Origin: Symsagittifera roscoffensis
Taxonomy: Eukaryota; Xenacoelomorpha; Acoela; Convolutidae
Direction of reading: 5' to 3'
NCBI RefSeq assembly: GCF_963678635.1
Contig: NC_087066.1
Span: forward strand, 42,909,369-42,973,368
Length of the DNA stretch: 64,000 bases
The position numbers were made by a program, and so were the translations under genes. The notes beneath the pieces are model-generated. The model was not told where the DNA came from. It saw nothing but the letters and a program-made list of their open reading frames with translations, and did not search any database. Below, piece by piece: positions 42,835-53,678 of the stretch; positions within the stretch are counted from its first letter, which is position 1; each line of letters begins with the position of its first letter.

Positions 42835-44450
42835 TTAGTCTTCTGGGAAAAAGCCGTGGGGGAAGATGTCGTGAATCATGTCGGATGTTGTTAGTAACTT
42901 GGCTAGTATGCGTATGATGTTTTTAGTTTGTAGCAGTGGCCAAAGCAGTTGAAGTGCCTTAATGGTGTTTAGTTCTTCTGTGCCTACTGCAAACTCGTAA
43001 GATGTGTTTTGGATGAGGTTATATATTTTATGGTTATATTTAGTATTGTGAATGAATTCTAATATGGGTATTTCAATAGGTGTGATAAATTCAAGCGGGA
43101 TAAGGAAGGGTCTTGATTCTTCCGCGTTGAATGTCTTCGTGATGGGACAAAATATATACATTTGTGTAACTGGGTCATAGTTGCGGAGGATGCCGTGTAG
43201 GTTAGTATCTTTAATGCAATATGTAAAATTTAGAAAAAATGGTGATTTGTATTTTGAGTTAAGAGACTGAAAACGATGGTGAGGTTGTCTTGATGGAGTG
43301 TGCAAATCAAAATGATTTTGTATAAAACGATAATATATATATGTGTGCGTTTGTTTAGTGCGTAACATAAGATCGTGGGAACAGTGCAAATCGCGTTCCT
43401 GTGGTGAAAGAAAGTGAAAGGTTACTGAAAATAACTGAAATTTATCATAGAAGCTTTCATATGCTTGAATATCGAGTAATGATTCCGAAATAATTTGATC
43501 ATGCTTTCTATCAAAAAATATTAAGTGTAAATACGTATGAGGTTTTGATGAAAATTTTTTCTGTTAGTTGCGGGTTTGCGAAGTGGTCTTCATCTAAGAA
43601 TTGATCGTGATTAGGGCGGATGATATTATGATTGTAGTGTTCTATTGCAAAATCGTTGGCTCGGGATGCGGTGAATGCTTTTTTAATAATTTTTTATATC
43701 CAACATAAGTAAATTGTCGAGGTGTTAGTGTTGTGGTTAGTCTATATAACATGTTTTTATTTTTCTCGAAACTTTCAGTAGTATTAGCTAATGGTAGGCA
43801 GAGGTGGTTAGTATAATGATAATAAGCTGTCCAATGGAGTGTTGGCATTAGAACTTGCTCATCAACAAAATTGCGTGTATCGTTAGCGATGGTGGGTGTA
43901 TTCAATGTATATTGTGGAATTGGGGGTAATGTGATTTCGAGAAAATTTTTTGTGTTTGTGTGTTCTGGGTGATTTATATATTCGCAGGCTGTTCCGGGTT
44001 TGGTTGGGAATGGGTGATTTGGAAATTTTCGTTTAAAAGTGCGATAAGATCTGTTAGTACTGGTAAGTGTTTCGGTGGATGTGGATGATTGTGCTAATGA
44101 TGGAGTGTAAGCTGAAGAGGGTGTAGGAGTTGGTGGGTTTGAGGATGTTATTGTAGATGATAGTTGCTGTATTGTAAGGGTGTTGGGGTGTATTAGTTGT
44201 TGTTGTAAAGCTATAAAATTGTCGAGTTCTGTGGAAATTTGGATGTTATCTAGGGAGTTATTTTGTGATCTGTCGGAATGAAATGGAGAATATTATCATC
44301 ATAATATAATTGTGAGATATTATGAAAAACTGAAATATCTGAGTTAGTATCAGAATTCGTGCTTGATGATAAATTAATAATTGGAAAATTGGGTGGTGGG
44401 AAAGCAAAAAGTGGGATTATTGGGATTTGAGTTTGTAGTTTGGCTGGGTG
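42835..44450 (-). pseudogene. ORF-X of copy R (broken, C-terminal half intact)
   Basis: 42835-43389 encodes 184 residues matching the last 184 of the 602-residue copy L protein with about 22 differences, and the same final codons (HGFFPED, TAA). 43642-43905 matches residues about 253-335. Between and upstream are frameshifts, and the Ser/Pro/Thr-rich N-terminus (43906-44450) is interrupted. The copia insertion at 44451-44455 separates the first codons, which lie beyond 49015. In the shared 40 codons (43267-43386) nearly all changes are silent. Confidence 0.75.
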
Positions 44451-44455
44451 GGAAT
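44451..44455. repeat. Target-site duplication GGAAT, left of copia
   Basis: GGAAT flanks the copia element here and again at 49015-49019. The uninterrupted target is seen in copy L as the complement (AATTCCCATCC near 9768), which proves a 5 bp duplication. Confidence 0.9.
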
Positions 44456-44649
44456 TATCAAGGTTATTGCAGCGACAAGTAGCAAATCAGATCAAATATA
44501 TATGGTAAATCACTCGCACAAAGTTGCTCGAACCAATGACTAAAGGTCATGTTTCACCAGCTAATTTTAACAAAAATCGGGAGGTGATCTTTCAGTTTGA
44601 ACTGAATAAGAAAGATCAATTCAAGTTCAGTTAGGAAAAATCACCAATA
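44456..44649 (-). repeat. Copia copy 1, 3' LTR
   Basis: 194 bp, TATCAAGG at the outer end and CACCAATA at the inner end. Lacks about 48 bp (AAGTTAATTAATAAGG through GTGATAATTC) that is present in the 5' LTR. Confidence 0.9.
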
Positions 44650-44672
44650 CCCGGCCTTTCAAATTAGGTGGT
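44650..44672 (-). other. Copia copy 1 polypurine tract and internal end
   Basis: On the minus strand GAAAGGCCGGG immediately precedes the 3' LTR start (TATTGGTG), the expected place of the plus-strand primer. Confidence 0.6.
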
Positions 44673-45446
44673 TCCAAGTAGAATGTCTCGGAAAAATGCA
44701 GTTTTGCACTTTCCCAAGTTTTTCGTCAATGCGTCTGCAGGCATGTTTGCTGTTGGTAAAAAGGTTAATGTCACCTTCTTCTGTTCAACCTACTCTCGAA
44801 GGAAGTGTAGTTTTATGGCAAAATGCTTCGTCTTGCCATGGTTCATTGAGTGTTTACTAAGGGCAATACAAGCTTGGTTATCAACGAAAACTTCTAAAAG
44901 CCTATTACAAATTATGCCTAAGTCGCTAAGTATGCACTGTAAATGAATTCCTTCTTTTACTGTTTCGACCACACCATTGTGTTCTGCTTCGGCTGTTGAA
45001 GTTGATACACAACGCTGAAGTCTGTTAGACCAACTGAATACACCTGAGTTGTCACTGAGTTTAAAACAATATCCTGAGGTACTTCTCCTATTGTCTATAT
45101 TTCCAGCCCAGTCCGCATCCGAATAGCTAACAAGATTCAAGGCCTTATCCCTCCTGTATACTAAAGGTAAACTTTTTGTTCCTAGCAGATATCAAAGAAA
45201 ATTTTTTCCGGCTTTCCAATGCTTTTCACCTGGGTTTTCCACAAAAGAACTTAGAAGATTTGCTGCAAAGCAAATGTCGGGTCTATTTGATAAAGCTAAG
45301 TAATTTAGACAACTAACAAGCCCTCGATAGTCTCATTTTTTCATATTTTCTTGTTCTATGCTACCTTCTTAAGGACAACAATCTTTTGTCAATATTTCGT
45401 TTTCACCAATAGGGGTCGTTATCGGCTTTGCTTCGGTCATCCTAAA
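44673..45446 (-). pseudogene. pol: Copia copy 1 RNase H and RT-RNase H connection
   Basis: 44790-45140 encodes a copia-type RNase H: SYSDADWAG (first catalytic Asp), a Ser-Thr-Ala-Glu-Ala-Glu block with catalytic Glu, and VDNQACI (Asp), ending GKTKHFAIKLHFLRE. 45141-45446 should join it to RT but contains frameshifts and stops. It is present only in copy 1, because copy 2 is cut off before this point. Confidence 0.8.
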
Positions 45447-46667
45447 TCATGATATCAATTTTTCAACATATTTCTCCTGGCTTATCTTTATTTCGTTTCC
45501 TGAATAATCAATTTTCATTCCTAAGAACGATTTAAGATCACTTATCTCGCTTATCTCAAATTTTTCAGAGATATTGCTTTCAAACCAGCTACAGAAAATT
45601 TTGTCTGCTCCACAAACCACTATATCATCGACCCACAAGCAAATTAAACCTTCTATCTCTCCCTCAATCCTCCTAACAAACAAGCACTCATCAAAAACTG
45701 AATTTTCAAAACCTAATTCCTCAAGATAGCTTTTTAGAGTCCTATGCCAGTTTCTACCGGACTGCTTCAGTCCATAAAGACTTTTCTTCAAATTGAAAAC
45801 TAAAGGTTTTCCTTCTTCCTCAAACTTCTCGAACCCTTCAGGTTGCTTCATAAGAATTTTTTCATCTAGTTTGGCATTCAAGTATGCAGTTTTGATGTCT
45901 AACTGTCTCAACTGATACCTATTTTGAACTGCTAAGCTCAGGACTATTCTTATGGTCGACATCTTGGCTGTAGGCGAATACGTTTCGTGAAAATCCCTTC
46001 CCTCAATTTGGCAAAAACCTTTAGCAACAAACCTAGCCTTAAACATGGAAATTTCACCATTAGGTCCGTACTTCAAAGCAAAATGCCATCTGCTGTCTAT
46101 AGACTTCTCTCCTCTATTTCTAACTAGTTCCCAAACTTTGTTTTTCTCTAATGAATCAAACTCTTTCTTCATTGTTTCTTGCCAGTCAGGGTCTGCTAAA
46201 GCTTCCTTAGCACTTTTCGGTATATTTTCGAGAACTTCTCCAAAAAATACTGCATCACCTACTCTTTCTCCTTCGTCACTTTCTATCTTTTTCTCAAAGT
46301 AGAACTTAGATTCGTCAAAACAAACGTTTCTAGACTTTTGCATTTTGAGTTTTCCTTCACTCTCAATTCCTATCAGATAAGCTTTACTATTTTCCGATGT
46401 CCCCAGAAAAATTCCCCTTCTAGAGATTTTGTCTAGTTTTTTCCGAAACTGTTTTTCCACAAAACTATACGCTACACACCCAAAAGTTTTTACAAAATTA
46501 AGGTTGGGTTTTTCTCCATACATTGACTCGTAGGGTGTTTTCCCTATAGCAGAATGAAAGCACATTTTTTTGAGATTAGCAGCCATATTAAGAATATAAG
46601 GCCAATAAGTTTTCAACAAATTCGCATCAAAAATCATGCAGCGAGCCATTGGAGTAATTGTTCCCAC
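45447..46667 (-). CDS. pol: Copia copy 1: integrase C-terminus and reverse transcriptase
   Basis: A 406-residue open stretch. The first part is the end of copia integrase (MARCMIFDANLLKTYWPYI, GKTPYESMYGEKPNL, then the GCVAYSF/GIFLGTSENSKAY block). RT follows, with the SRWHFALKYGPNGEI and ARFVAKGF opening, ETYSPTAKMSTIR, QLDIKTAYLNAKLDE (catalytic Asp) and WVDDIVV as the active-site pair (WVDD in place of the usual YVDD). The Met start is only the first Met after a frameshift that separates it from the integrase core. Confidence 0.88.
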   Translation of the reverse strand: MGTITPMARCMIFDANLLKTYWPYILNMAANLKKMCFHSAIGKTPYESMYGEKPNLNFVKTFGCVAYSFVEKQFRKKLDKISRRGIFLGTSENSKAYLIGIESEGKLKMQKSRNVCFDESKFYFEKKIESDEGERVGDAVFFGEVLENIPKSAKEALADPDWQETMKKEFDSLEKNKVWELVRNRGEKSIDSRWHFALKYGPNGEISMFKARFVAKGFCQIEGRDFHETYSPTAKMSTIRIVLSLAVQNRYQLRQLDIKTAYLNAKLDEKILMKQPEGFEKFEEEGKPLVFNLKKSLYGLKQSGRNWHRTLKSYLEELGFENSVFDECLFVRRIEGEIEGLICLWVDDIVVCGADKIFCSWFESNISEKFEISEISDLKSFLGMKIDYSGNEIKISQEKYVEKLIS

Positions 46668-46674
46668 AACCTTT

Positions 46675-47241
46675 CTATCTTTCCGTTCTCTTGAGGGGTA
46701 TAAGGAGCCGATGTTTCCATCCTTTTTTTTGTTTCCTACAAACTCGCCTAAAATCTTGACAAATGTACTCTCCTGCGCCGTCTGAAACTAAAGTCTGAGG
46801 GACTCCTATGTCTGCAATGAACCTTTCCAACTTTTCTGTTGCCTCATCTCTCGTCTTCATGAAATAAATTTTCAGATATCTAGAAAAACTGTACACAAAA
46901 CCTATAGCATATCTATGTCCATCCTCAGCTAGCGGGTCGATAGGACCTAAACTATCTGTGTGAACAAAATCTAGTGTCCTGGTTGCCCTGGTATAAGAAT
47001 CTTTCGGGACTGGCTTCTTTTTTGCTTTATTCAACTCACAAGTTTCACAATTCTCAATTTTAAAATCACTAATCTTCATGCCTTCAACATGTTGCTCCAA
47101 ATGACTCAAATCTTTGTAGTTATCATGACCCATCCTGCAATGCCACTGTTTCAATGTGCTTACTACATAACACTCGTCTTTTCCTACAAAAGTGTCCCAT
47201 AAAAAAAGACCACTTTCCTCTCTTAATGACACTTGAAACAA
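46675..47241 (-). pseudogene. pol: Copia copy 1: GAG-pre-integrase and integrase core
   Basis: Contains the HHCC pre-integrase module (QWHCRMGHDN ... ENCETCELNKAKKK), then integrase with Asp in FVHTDSLGPID and Asp in LVSDGAGEY. The third acidic residue (Glu of GKIER) lies beyond a frameshift. Upstream it joins directly to the gag zinc-knuckle start because about 540 bp (equivalent to 52393-52933 of copy 2) are deleted, removing the protease. Confidence 0.85.
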
Positions 47242-47985
47242 ACTCTGTTCTTGCTAATAAAAGCATGCTCTTTTTCGATTACTTGTCTCTCGCTATCAAA
47301 ATTCACTAAATCTCTTTTAAACTCATCTAAACTTTTCTCATCTCTACTAAACATAGCTATAGTAGAAAAAGTTTCAAATTGTTTTGGAAGTCCTTTCAAA
47401 ATAATTGAATTTAACATTTTTCACTCACTCCTTCGTTCACTTGTTCTAAATTATACTGAATCTCCTCTGCTCTAGTCACTGTTCTATACAGAAATAATCT
47501 ATCACTGTTTCATTGCTATTCTTTTTCAAAGTTGTAAGTTCGGAGATTAGTTTTTGCAGCCTGGGTCTTTCAAAACTCTTAAACCTTTTCCGTAAAACAT
47601 CCCAAGCTTTGCTACCATTGTCTTTATAAGGTCTTAAAAACAAAACTGATTTCTTATCTAGAGCCTGCACAAGTTCGTACCAGATATGCAACTGTTTTTC
47701 TTCAAAAATCTCTTTTCCTTTATCTATCGCAGCTTGTTTTTGATCACTGCTTGCATTCGGTCTTAAACTTGGCATAAAGTTTCTATAATCAACTGTCTCA
47801 TCTAAAATCTTGTTTAACTTCAAGTGAAAAATTCGTGCCTCAAATTGCTCTTCAAAGTAGGAAAAATCTTCTTCTTTTCCCGAAAAAACTCTCCTATCAG
47901 TTTTCGACATTTCTTTCCTAATCCATGTTCTTATTTTCGACTTAATTCTCATACACAAAAAAATAAGCTCCAATCCAAAACTCAA
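47223..47985 (-). pseudogene. gag: Copia copy 1 gag (truncated)
   Basis: 47476-47985 and 47223-47417 together cover the copia-type Gag (VFSGKEEDFSYFEEQFEARI opening; LKGLPKQFETFST). A frameshift near 47440-47476 breaks it, and the deletion removes both zinc knuckles after the first Cys pair (CFKCH). The likely start is the Met of MSKTDR rather than the upstream Met of the open frame. Confidence 0.8.
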
Positions 47986-48755
47986 AAAAATAAGTATTGC
48001 CCTAGGTAAAGTTCAATGACCCCGTTTTCTCTTACATCAAAATCATATTCTATAAACATCGATATCGCCCGCTTATATAATTATGCAAGTATATTTGATT
48101 ACCTAAATCTGATTTGGAACCTAACGGAGTGCGTACTGAATAACACATCAGCGACTTAGCAAAGCTAAGGTCCCTCCTCAAATTTCATACTAGGTAATAT
48201 ATATATTAGCAAAATAGAAAATCGTCTTTTTATTCTGGGGTATCAGTTTCTTTTTCTTTTAATTGCAATGTATTCTTTGGATTGATTTTGTGTCGGATTG
48301 GAGCAACCGCGTACGAACGAATTTATCCTTCCGCAAAAATTGAGTATAAATCAGCAACTTTTACAAATAAAACTTGTAATTTATCAGTTTGTTTCAGTTT
48401 TATTTCACTATCAATAGTGTAGTGCTTCTTCCACTGCTGTGCTCACTCAGTCCTCCTTCGTGCAGCTTTTGACCGTCTTCTCTTCTTCTCTGATGTGTTT
48501 CGCTGCTTCTATCGTCAAAGTTGTCCATCTCTAGAAGTTGTGTTGCCCTTCTTCTATCTTTGCACTTCTCTGTCTGATCAACCGTCGATATCCAAGTAGT
48601 TTTGGCCTGCTTCTCTCGCAGTTGTCTAACTGATCAGTTGTATATTTCAAGTTGTGATTTTCACTGTCACAACTCCAAAGCAAATCTCAGCTTTTTTCCT
48701 TATTCGTTTGAACAAACAGTCAATCTTGACTCCTGACTTCTCACTCGTGATTGGG
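47986..48755 (-). other. Copia copy 1 leader between PBS and gag
   Basis: About 770 bp without ORF, nearly identical to 53679-54448 of copy 2. Long for a copia leader. It may hold packaging or splicing signals; none identified. Confidence 0.6.
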
Positions 48756-48772
48756 CATCTGGGCCCATAACC
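48756..48772 (-). other. Copia copy 1 primer-binding site
   Basis: GGTTATGGGCCCAGATG directly next to the 5' LTR. GGTTATGGGCCCAG is the known Drosophila copia primer site, complementary to an internal part of initiator tRNA-Met rather than its 3' end. Confidence 0.8.
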
Positions 48773-49014
48773 TATCAAGGTTATTGCAGCGACAAAAGTT
48801 AATTAATAAGGAGTGAATTAATGAGATTTGAGTGATAATTCTAGTCGCAAATCAGATCAAATATATATGGTAAATCACCCGCACAAAGTTGCTCGAACCA
48901 ATGACTAAAGGTCATGTTTCACCAGCTAATTTTAACAAAAATAGGGAAGTGATCTTTCAGTTTGAACTGAATAAGAAAGATCAATTCCAGTTCAGTCAGG
49001 AAAAATCACCAATA
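48773..49014 (-). repeat. Copia copy 1, 5' LTR
   Basis: 242 bp, complete, from TATCAAGG to CACCAATA as read on the plus strand. Next to it at 49015-49019 is the GGAAT target duplication. Confidence 0.9.
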
Positions 49015-49019
49015 GGAAT
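49015..49019. repeat. Target-site duplication GGAAT, right of copia
   Basis: Pairs with 44451-44455. Identical sequence also follows copia copy 2 at 54708-54712. Confidence 0.9.
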
Positions 49020-50767
49020 TTGAGCGACGGAGGGATCCAAGTTGTCGGCTCATCGTGGGCTAAAAAAATGATTATTTTGAGATTGAAAAGTGGTGGTGTG
49101 AGGTTGTTCTATAGTTTGTTCATATGTATTATCATTTTGTGAATGATTTGTCATTATGTGCTGAATAGGGCTTTGCCTTGTATTTGGTCTAAAATTTGGG
49201 TTATTTGTGATTGCTAGGTTTCGAAAATTTCGGGGAACTAATGATAATGGATGGTTTTGTGGTAGGGTTGGTTTCTGTGGTGCTGTAGGTGTTGTAATTA
49301 GATTATTATGTTCTTCGTTATATGTATTTGGTCTTGTGAATATTTTTGTATTGTATTCTTTTATTTGTGCATCTAGAAGTATTTTGTTAATTGATGATGA
49401 AAAAATTCCAAAAAATCCTGCAAATAGTATACGAGCTACGCTTGCTTGTCGGTTTACTTGTGTGTGTATAGCGCATGTGTTATAGATTCCCTTTAACAGT
49501 GAGAAAAGAAATCCTAGAAAATTAAACATGGCGTATAAGATGGTTATGTTTTCTAAGATGTAATAGGGCCGTCCTAGAAAAGCTAGAATTTCGTTCTTTA
49601 GGGTGACAAAACTGAAAATATTTATAAGTGAAATATCCTGTGGTCTATATTTTTCACCGTTTAAATATATGTAGTCTTTGATATCTTTAAAATATCCGCT
49701 GTAGTCTTGTGTATAAGTATTTGCAAATCCTGCGGTTTCGGCAAGTTTTCTTAAACTCTGGTCGATTGATTGTTGCTGTATTGTGTCCATTTGTGTTAAT
49801 AATTCCTGAAACTGTTGTGTTCTAATGTGATGTTGCATGTCAGATTTAGAATATATTCCAATTGATTGTAAATCAATATTTGGATTACGGGCGATAGCAT
49901 TGATGCTTTCGGGTTAAAACTTTTTGAGTGGTTGCAATAATGTAGGATACGGTGTAAGTAGGTAGTATTTATCTTCGTCAGGGTTTAATTGTACGACATT
50001 GTAGCTATTTTCTGATCTACATGGGACTGCAGTATCCCAAAAATATGTTCGTCTGGAAAGTGTGTCGACAAAATGTACTTTATTTTTATAAAATATGGGG
50101 ATTCTTTTATAACAACGTTTGTCTTCAAAAACATATAATGGTGATACTTTTTGGTGCAAGTATAAAACCATAAAATGTTTCATTCGTAGTCATGAAATTT
50201 TGATCTGTTTCCTGATAATAAGTATCCTGCGTAAAGTGTTTTTAGTACTGCTAATGCGAGTGATTGTAAGATTTGTGTTTGTTCTAATTCGCATAGTTGA
50301 TAGAGTGTTTCTAATTCAGAAAGTGACATTTCTTGGAAAATTCTACTAATTGTATAGTCTAATTTCATGTCTAAGTGGATATCATAATGAATATTACCAA
50401 AATAGGTGCTATTCATTAGTGATAATTCTTGTAAACGTGTGCTTTTACTGTCATATGGTTTTAGTTTTCCACCAGGTTGACCTTTGCTTTTGTAAAAGTT
50501 AACTGGGACGTATGATGTTCCTTCGTTAATGGGGTGACTTGTGGCATAAGGGTCAAATTTTATTTTTCCAGTGGTCATGTCGAAACCTTTTTCGTATTCG
50601 ACGAGTATTGTGATTTATAAATTGGATTGTTATATTTACATGCAAATTCTGTTAAGTGATAGACTTGAAAACGTGTTAATTTATTTTCTATATCATGGAT
50701 GTTTTTGAAATCAGTGCTTTGCTTACAAGATGGGTTCACTTGTTTGTATGGGATTGATTCAATAAAA
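49020..50767 (-). pseudogene. env: Duplicated gypsy envelope segment of copy R (middle to C-terminus)
   Basis: Near-copy of 54713-56462, cut off at the N-terminal side where it meets truncated copia copy 2. Pieces: 50575-50784 (IESIPYKQVNP region, running past the joint), 50180-50578 (132 residues), 49914-50183 (Cys motif CYKRIPIFY and the PC following it) and 49050-49838 (Gln-rich helix, two hydrophobic segments, Pro/Asn-rich tail). It differs from the other copy by a few substitutions and new frameshifts or stops (for example near 49914 and 50180). It is nonfunctional. Confidence 0.8.
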
Positions 50768-51209
50768 TTTTGTCTGCTCCACAAACCACTATATCATCGA
50801 CCCACAAGCAAATTAAACCTTCTATCTCTCCCTCAATCCTCCTAACAAACAAACACTCATCAAAAACTGAATTTTCAAAACCTAATTCCTCAAGATAGCT
50901 TTTTAGAGTCCTATGCCAGTTTCTACCGGACTGCTTCAGTCCATAAAGACTTCTCTTCAAATTACAAACTAAAGGTTTTCCTTCTTCCTCATACTTCTCG
51001 AATCCTTCAGGTTGCTTCATAAGAATTTTTTCATCTAGTTTGGCATTCAAGTATGCAGTTTTGATGTCTAACTGTCTCAACTGATACCTATTTTGAACTG
51101 CTAAGCTCAGGACTATTCTTATGGTCGACATCTTGGCTGTAGGCGAATACGTTTCGTAAAAATCCCTTCCCTTTAGGAACAAACCTAGCCTTAAACCTGG
51201 AAATTTCAC
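50768..51209 (-). pseudogene. pol: Copia copy 2 reverse transcriptase (truncated)
   Basis: Covers RT from DFYETYSPTAKMSTIR through QLDIKTAYLNAKLDE to WVDDIVVCGADKI and then runs into envelope DNA read in a meaningless frame. The frame differs from 51088-51819 because of a small deletion near 51170 that removed the CQIEGRDF-type junction. Confidence 0.85.
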
Positions 51210-51819
51210 CAGTAGGTCCGTACTTCAAAGCAAAATGCCATCTGCTGCCTATAGGCTTCTCTCCTGGATTTCTAACTAGTTCCCAAACTTTGTTTTTCTC
51301 TAATGAATCAAACTCTTTTTTCATTGTTTCTTGCCAGTCAGGGTCTGCTAAAGCTTCCTTAGCACTTTTCGGTATATTTTCGAGAACTTCTCCAAAAAAT
51401 ACTACATCACCTACTCTTTCTCCTTCGTCACTTTCTATCTTTTTCTCAAAGTAGAACTTAGATTCGTCAAAACAAACGTTTCTAGACTTTTGCACTTTGA
51501 GTTTTCTTTCACTCTCAATTCCTATCAGATAAGCCTTACTATTTTCCGATGTCCCCAGAAAAATTCCCCTTCTAGAGATTTTGTCTAGTTTTTTCCGAAA
51601 CTGTTTTTCCACAAAACTATACGCTACACACCCAAAAATTTTCACAAAATTAAGGTTGGGTTTTTCTCCATACATTGACTCGTAGGGTGTTTTCCCTATA
51701 GCAGAATGAAAGCACATTTTTTTGAGATTAGCAGCCATATTAAGAATATAAGGCCAATAAGTTTTCAACAAATTCGCATCAAAAATCATGCAGCGAGCCA
51801 TTGGAGTAATTGTTCCCAC
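51088..51819 (-). pseudogene. pol: Copia copy 2 integrase C-terminus and start of RT
   Basis: 243-residue stretch from MARCMIFDANLL through the GIFLGTSENSKAY block to SRWHFALKYGPTGEI, ending when the deletion near 51170 shifts the frame. Homologous to residues 1-210 of the copy 1 stretch at 45447-46667. Confidence 0.85.
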
Positions 51820-53678
51820 AACCTTTCTATCTTTCCGTTCTCTTGAGGGGTATAAGGAGCCGATGTTTCCATCCTTATTTTTTGTTTCCTACAAACTCGC
51901 CTAAAATCTTGACAAATGTACTCTCCTGCGCCGTCTGAAACTAAAGTCTGAGGGACTCCTATGTCTGCAATGAACCTTTCCAACTTTTCTGTTGCCTCAT
52001 CTCTCGTCTTCAAGAAATAAATTTTCAGATATCTAGAAAAACTGTCCACAAAACCTATAGCATATCTATGTCCATCCTCAGCTAGCGGGTCGATAGGACC
52101 TAAATTATCTGTGTGAACAAAATCTAGTGTCCTGGTTGCCCTGGTATAAGAATCTTTCGGGACTGGCTTCTTTTTTGCTTTATTCAACTCACAAGTTTCA
52201 CAATTTTCAATTTTAAAATCACTAATCTTCATGCCTTCAACATGTTGCTCCAAATGACTCAAATCTTTGTAGTTATTATGACCCAACCTGCAATGCCACT
52301 GTTTCAATGTGCTTACTACATAACACTCGTCTTTTCCTACAAAAGTGTCCCATAAAAAAAGACCACTTTCCTCTCTTAATGGGTAAACTGATCCATTTCC
52401 CTGGCGAACAAACGAGCTCGCATTTTTCGCACCAAAAACAACTTCTGCTCCTGCTTTCTTCTTTTTTGATACACTCAGCAAATTTCTTGAGTTTTCAGGA
52501 ACGTACAAAGTATCCTTCAGCTCAATCATCTTAAACTCGCCTTTCTCATCTTTTACTCTGAATCTAACTTCACCTTTCCCTAAAATATTTGATTCAGAGA
52601 AATTTGCATTGCTAACCAATCCTTTGAAGTTCTCATCTAAACTAACAAACATGTCTCGATCCTTAATCATATTACTGGTAGCTCCAGAGTCTACAACTAA
52701 GTCCTCGCCAGGAGACACTCCACTCAGGAAACTAAAATGAGCCTCTGTTTCAGCTACTAGGTTCTGCTGTTCTCGTTTAGTCTTACTAATGAACTTTTTC
52801 TTTGCTTGGCAATATTTTGCAATATGTCCAAACTCCTTGCACTCATAGCACTGAACTTTTCGAGCTCTATCTTCACTATCTCGTCTGCTGCTTATGTTTT
52901 CTCTGCACTGTTTCGACACATGTCCTCTTTTATGACACTTGAAACAAACTCTGTTCTTGCTAATAAAAGCATGCTCTTTTTCGATTACTTGTCTCTCGCT
53001 ATCAAAATTCACTAAATCTCTTTTCAACTCATCTAAACTTTTCTCATCTCTACTAAACTTAGCTATAGTAGAAAAAGTTTCAAATTGTTTTGGAAGTCCT
53101 TTCAAAATAATTGAATTCAACATTTTTTCACTCACTCCTTCGTTCACTTGTTCTAAGTTATACTGAATCTCCTCTGCTCTAGTCAAATAATCTATCACTG
53201 TTTCTTTGCTATTCTTTTTCAAAGTTCTAAGTTCGGAGATTAGTTTTTGCAGCCTGGGTCTTTCAAAACTCTTAAACCTTTTCCGTAAAACATCCCAAGC
53301 TTTGCTACCATTGCCTTTATAAGGTCTTAAAAACAAAACTGATTTCTTATCTACAGCCTGCACAAGTTCGTACCAGATATGCAACTGTTTTTCTTCAAAA
53401 ATCTCTTTTCCTTTATCTATCGCAGCTTGTTTTTGATCACTGCTTGCATTCGGTCTTAAACTTGGCATAAAGTTTCTATAATCAACTGTCTCATCTAAAA
53501 TCTTGTTTAACTTCAAGTGAAAAATTCGTGCCTCAAATTGCTCTTCAAAGTAGGAAAAATCTTCTTCTTTTCCCGAAAACACTATCCTATCAGTTTTCGA
53601 CATTTCTTTCCTAATCCAAGTTCTTATTTTCGACTTAATTCTCATACACAAAAAAATAAGCTCCAATTCAAAACTCAA
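51786..53678 (-). CDS. gag-pol: Copia copy 2 Gag-protease-integrase core, 630-residue open stretch
   Basis: Longest copia ORF here. Gag N-terminus with FSGKEEDFSYFEEQFEARI, two intact CCHC zinc knuckles (CFKCHKRGHVSKQC and CYECKEFGHIAKYC), aspartic protease motif VVDSGATSNMI, HHCC pre-integrase module (QWHCRLGHNN ... CETCEL), and integrase with D (FVHTDNLGPID), D (LVSDGAGEY) and E (ENGKIERL). It ends at a +1/-1 frameshift right after the catalytic Glu. Copy 1 has the same frameshift. Start probably at MSKTDR, since the 25 codons before it are Leu/Cys-rich and not typical. Gag and pol are in a single frame, as in Drosophila copia. Confidence 0.9.
   Translation of the reverse strand: MSFELELIFLCMRIKSKIRTWIRKEMSKTDRIVFSGKEEDFSYFEEQFEARIFHLKLNKILDETVDYRNFMPSLRPNASSDQKQAAIDKGKEIFEEKQLHIWYELVQAVDKKSVLFLRPYKGNGSKAWDVLRKRFKSFERPRLQKLISELRTLKKNSKETVIDYLTRAEEIQYNLEQVNEGVSEKMLNSIILKGLPKQFETFSTIAKFSRDEKSLDELKRDLVNFDSERQVIEKEHAFISKNRVCFKCHKRGHVSKQCRENISSRRDSEDRARKVQCYECKEFGHIAKYCQAKKKFISKTKREQQNLVAETEAHFSFLSGVSPGEDLVVDSGATSNMIKDRDMFVSLDENFKGLVSNANFSESNILGKGEVRFRVKDEKGEFKMIELKDTLYVPENSRNLLSVSKKKKAGAEVVFGAKNASSFVRQGNGSVYPLREESGLFLWDTFVGKDECYVVSTLKQWHCRLGHNNYKDLSHLEQHVEGMKISDFKIENCETCELNKAKKKPVPKDSYTRATRTLDFVHTDNLGPIDPLAEDGHRYAIGFVDSFSRYLKIYFLKTRDEATEKLERFIADIGVPQTLVSDGAGEYICQDFRRVCRKQKIRMETSAPYTPQENGKIERLWEQLLQWLAA

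Larger units (their letters stand above)
44456..49014 (-). mobile_element. Copia-type LTR retrotransposon, copy 1 (nested in gypsy copy R)
   Basis: 4559 bp with both LTRs, flanked by GGAAT. Order on the minus strand: 5' LTR, primer-binding site, about 790 bp leader, gag, [540 bp deletion of zinc knuckles and protease], integrase, RT, RNase H, polypurine tract, 3' LTR. Integrase before RT defines the Ty1/copia superfamily. The two LTRs differ by roughly 3-4 percent over the shared part plus one 48 bp deletion, so the insertion is fairly young. Inactive through deletion and frameshifts. Confidence 0.92.

Noticed and set aside
44668..44946. Plus-strand 92-codon ORF MVPSRMSRKNAVLHF...
   Set aside because: It is the antisense of copia RNase H and has no independent support.
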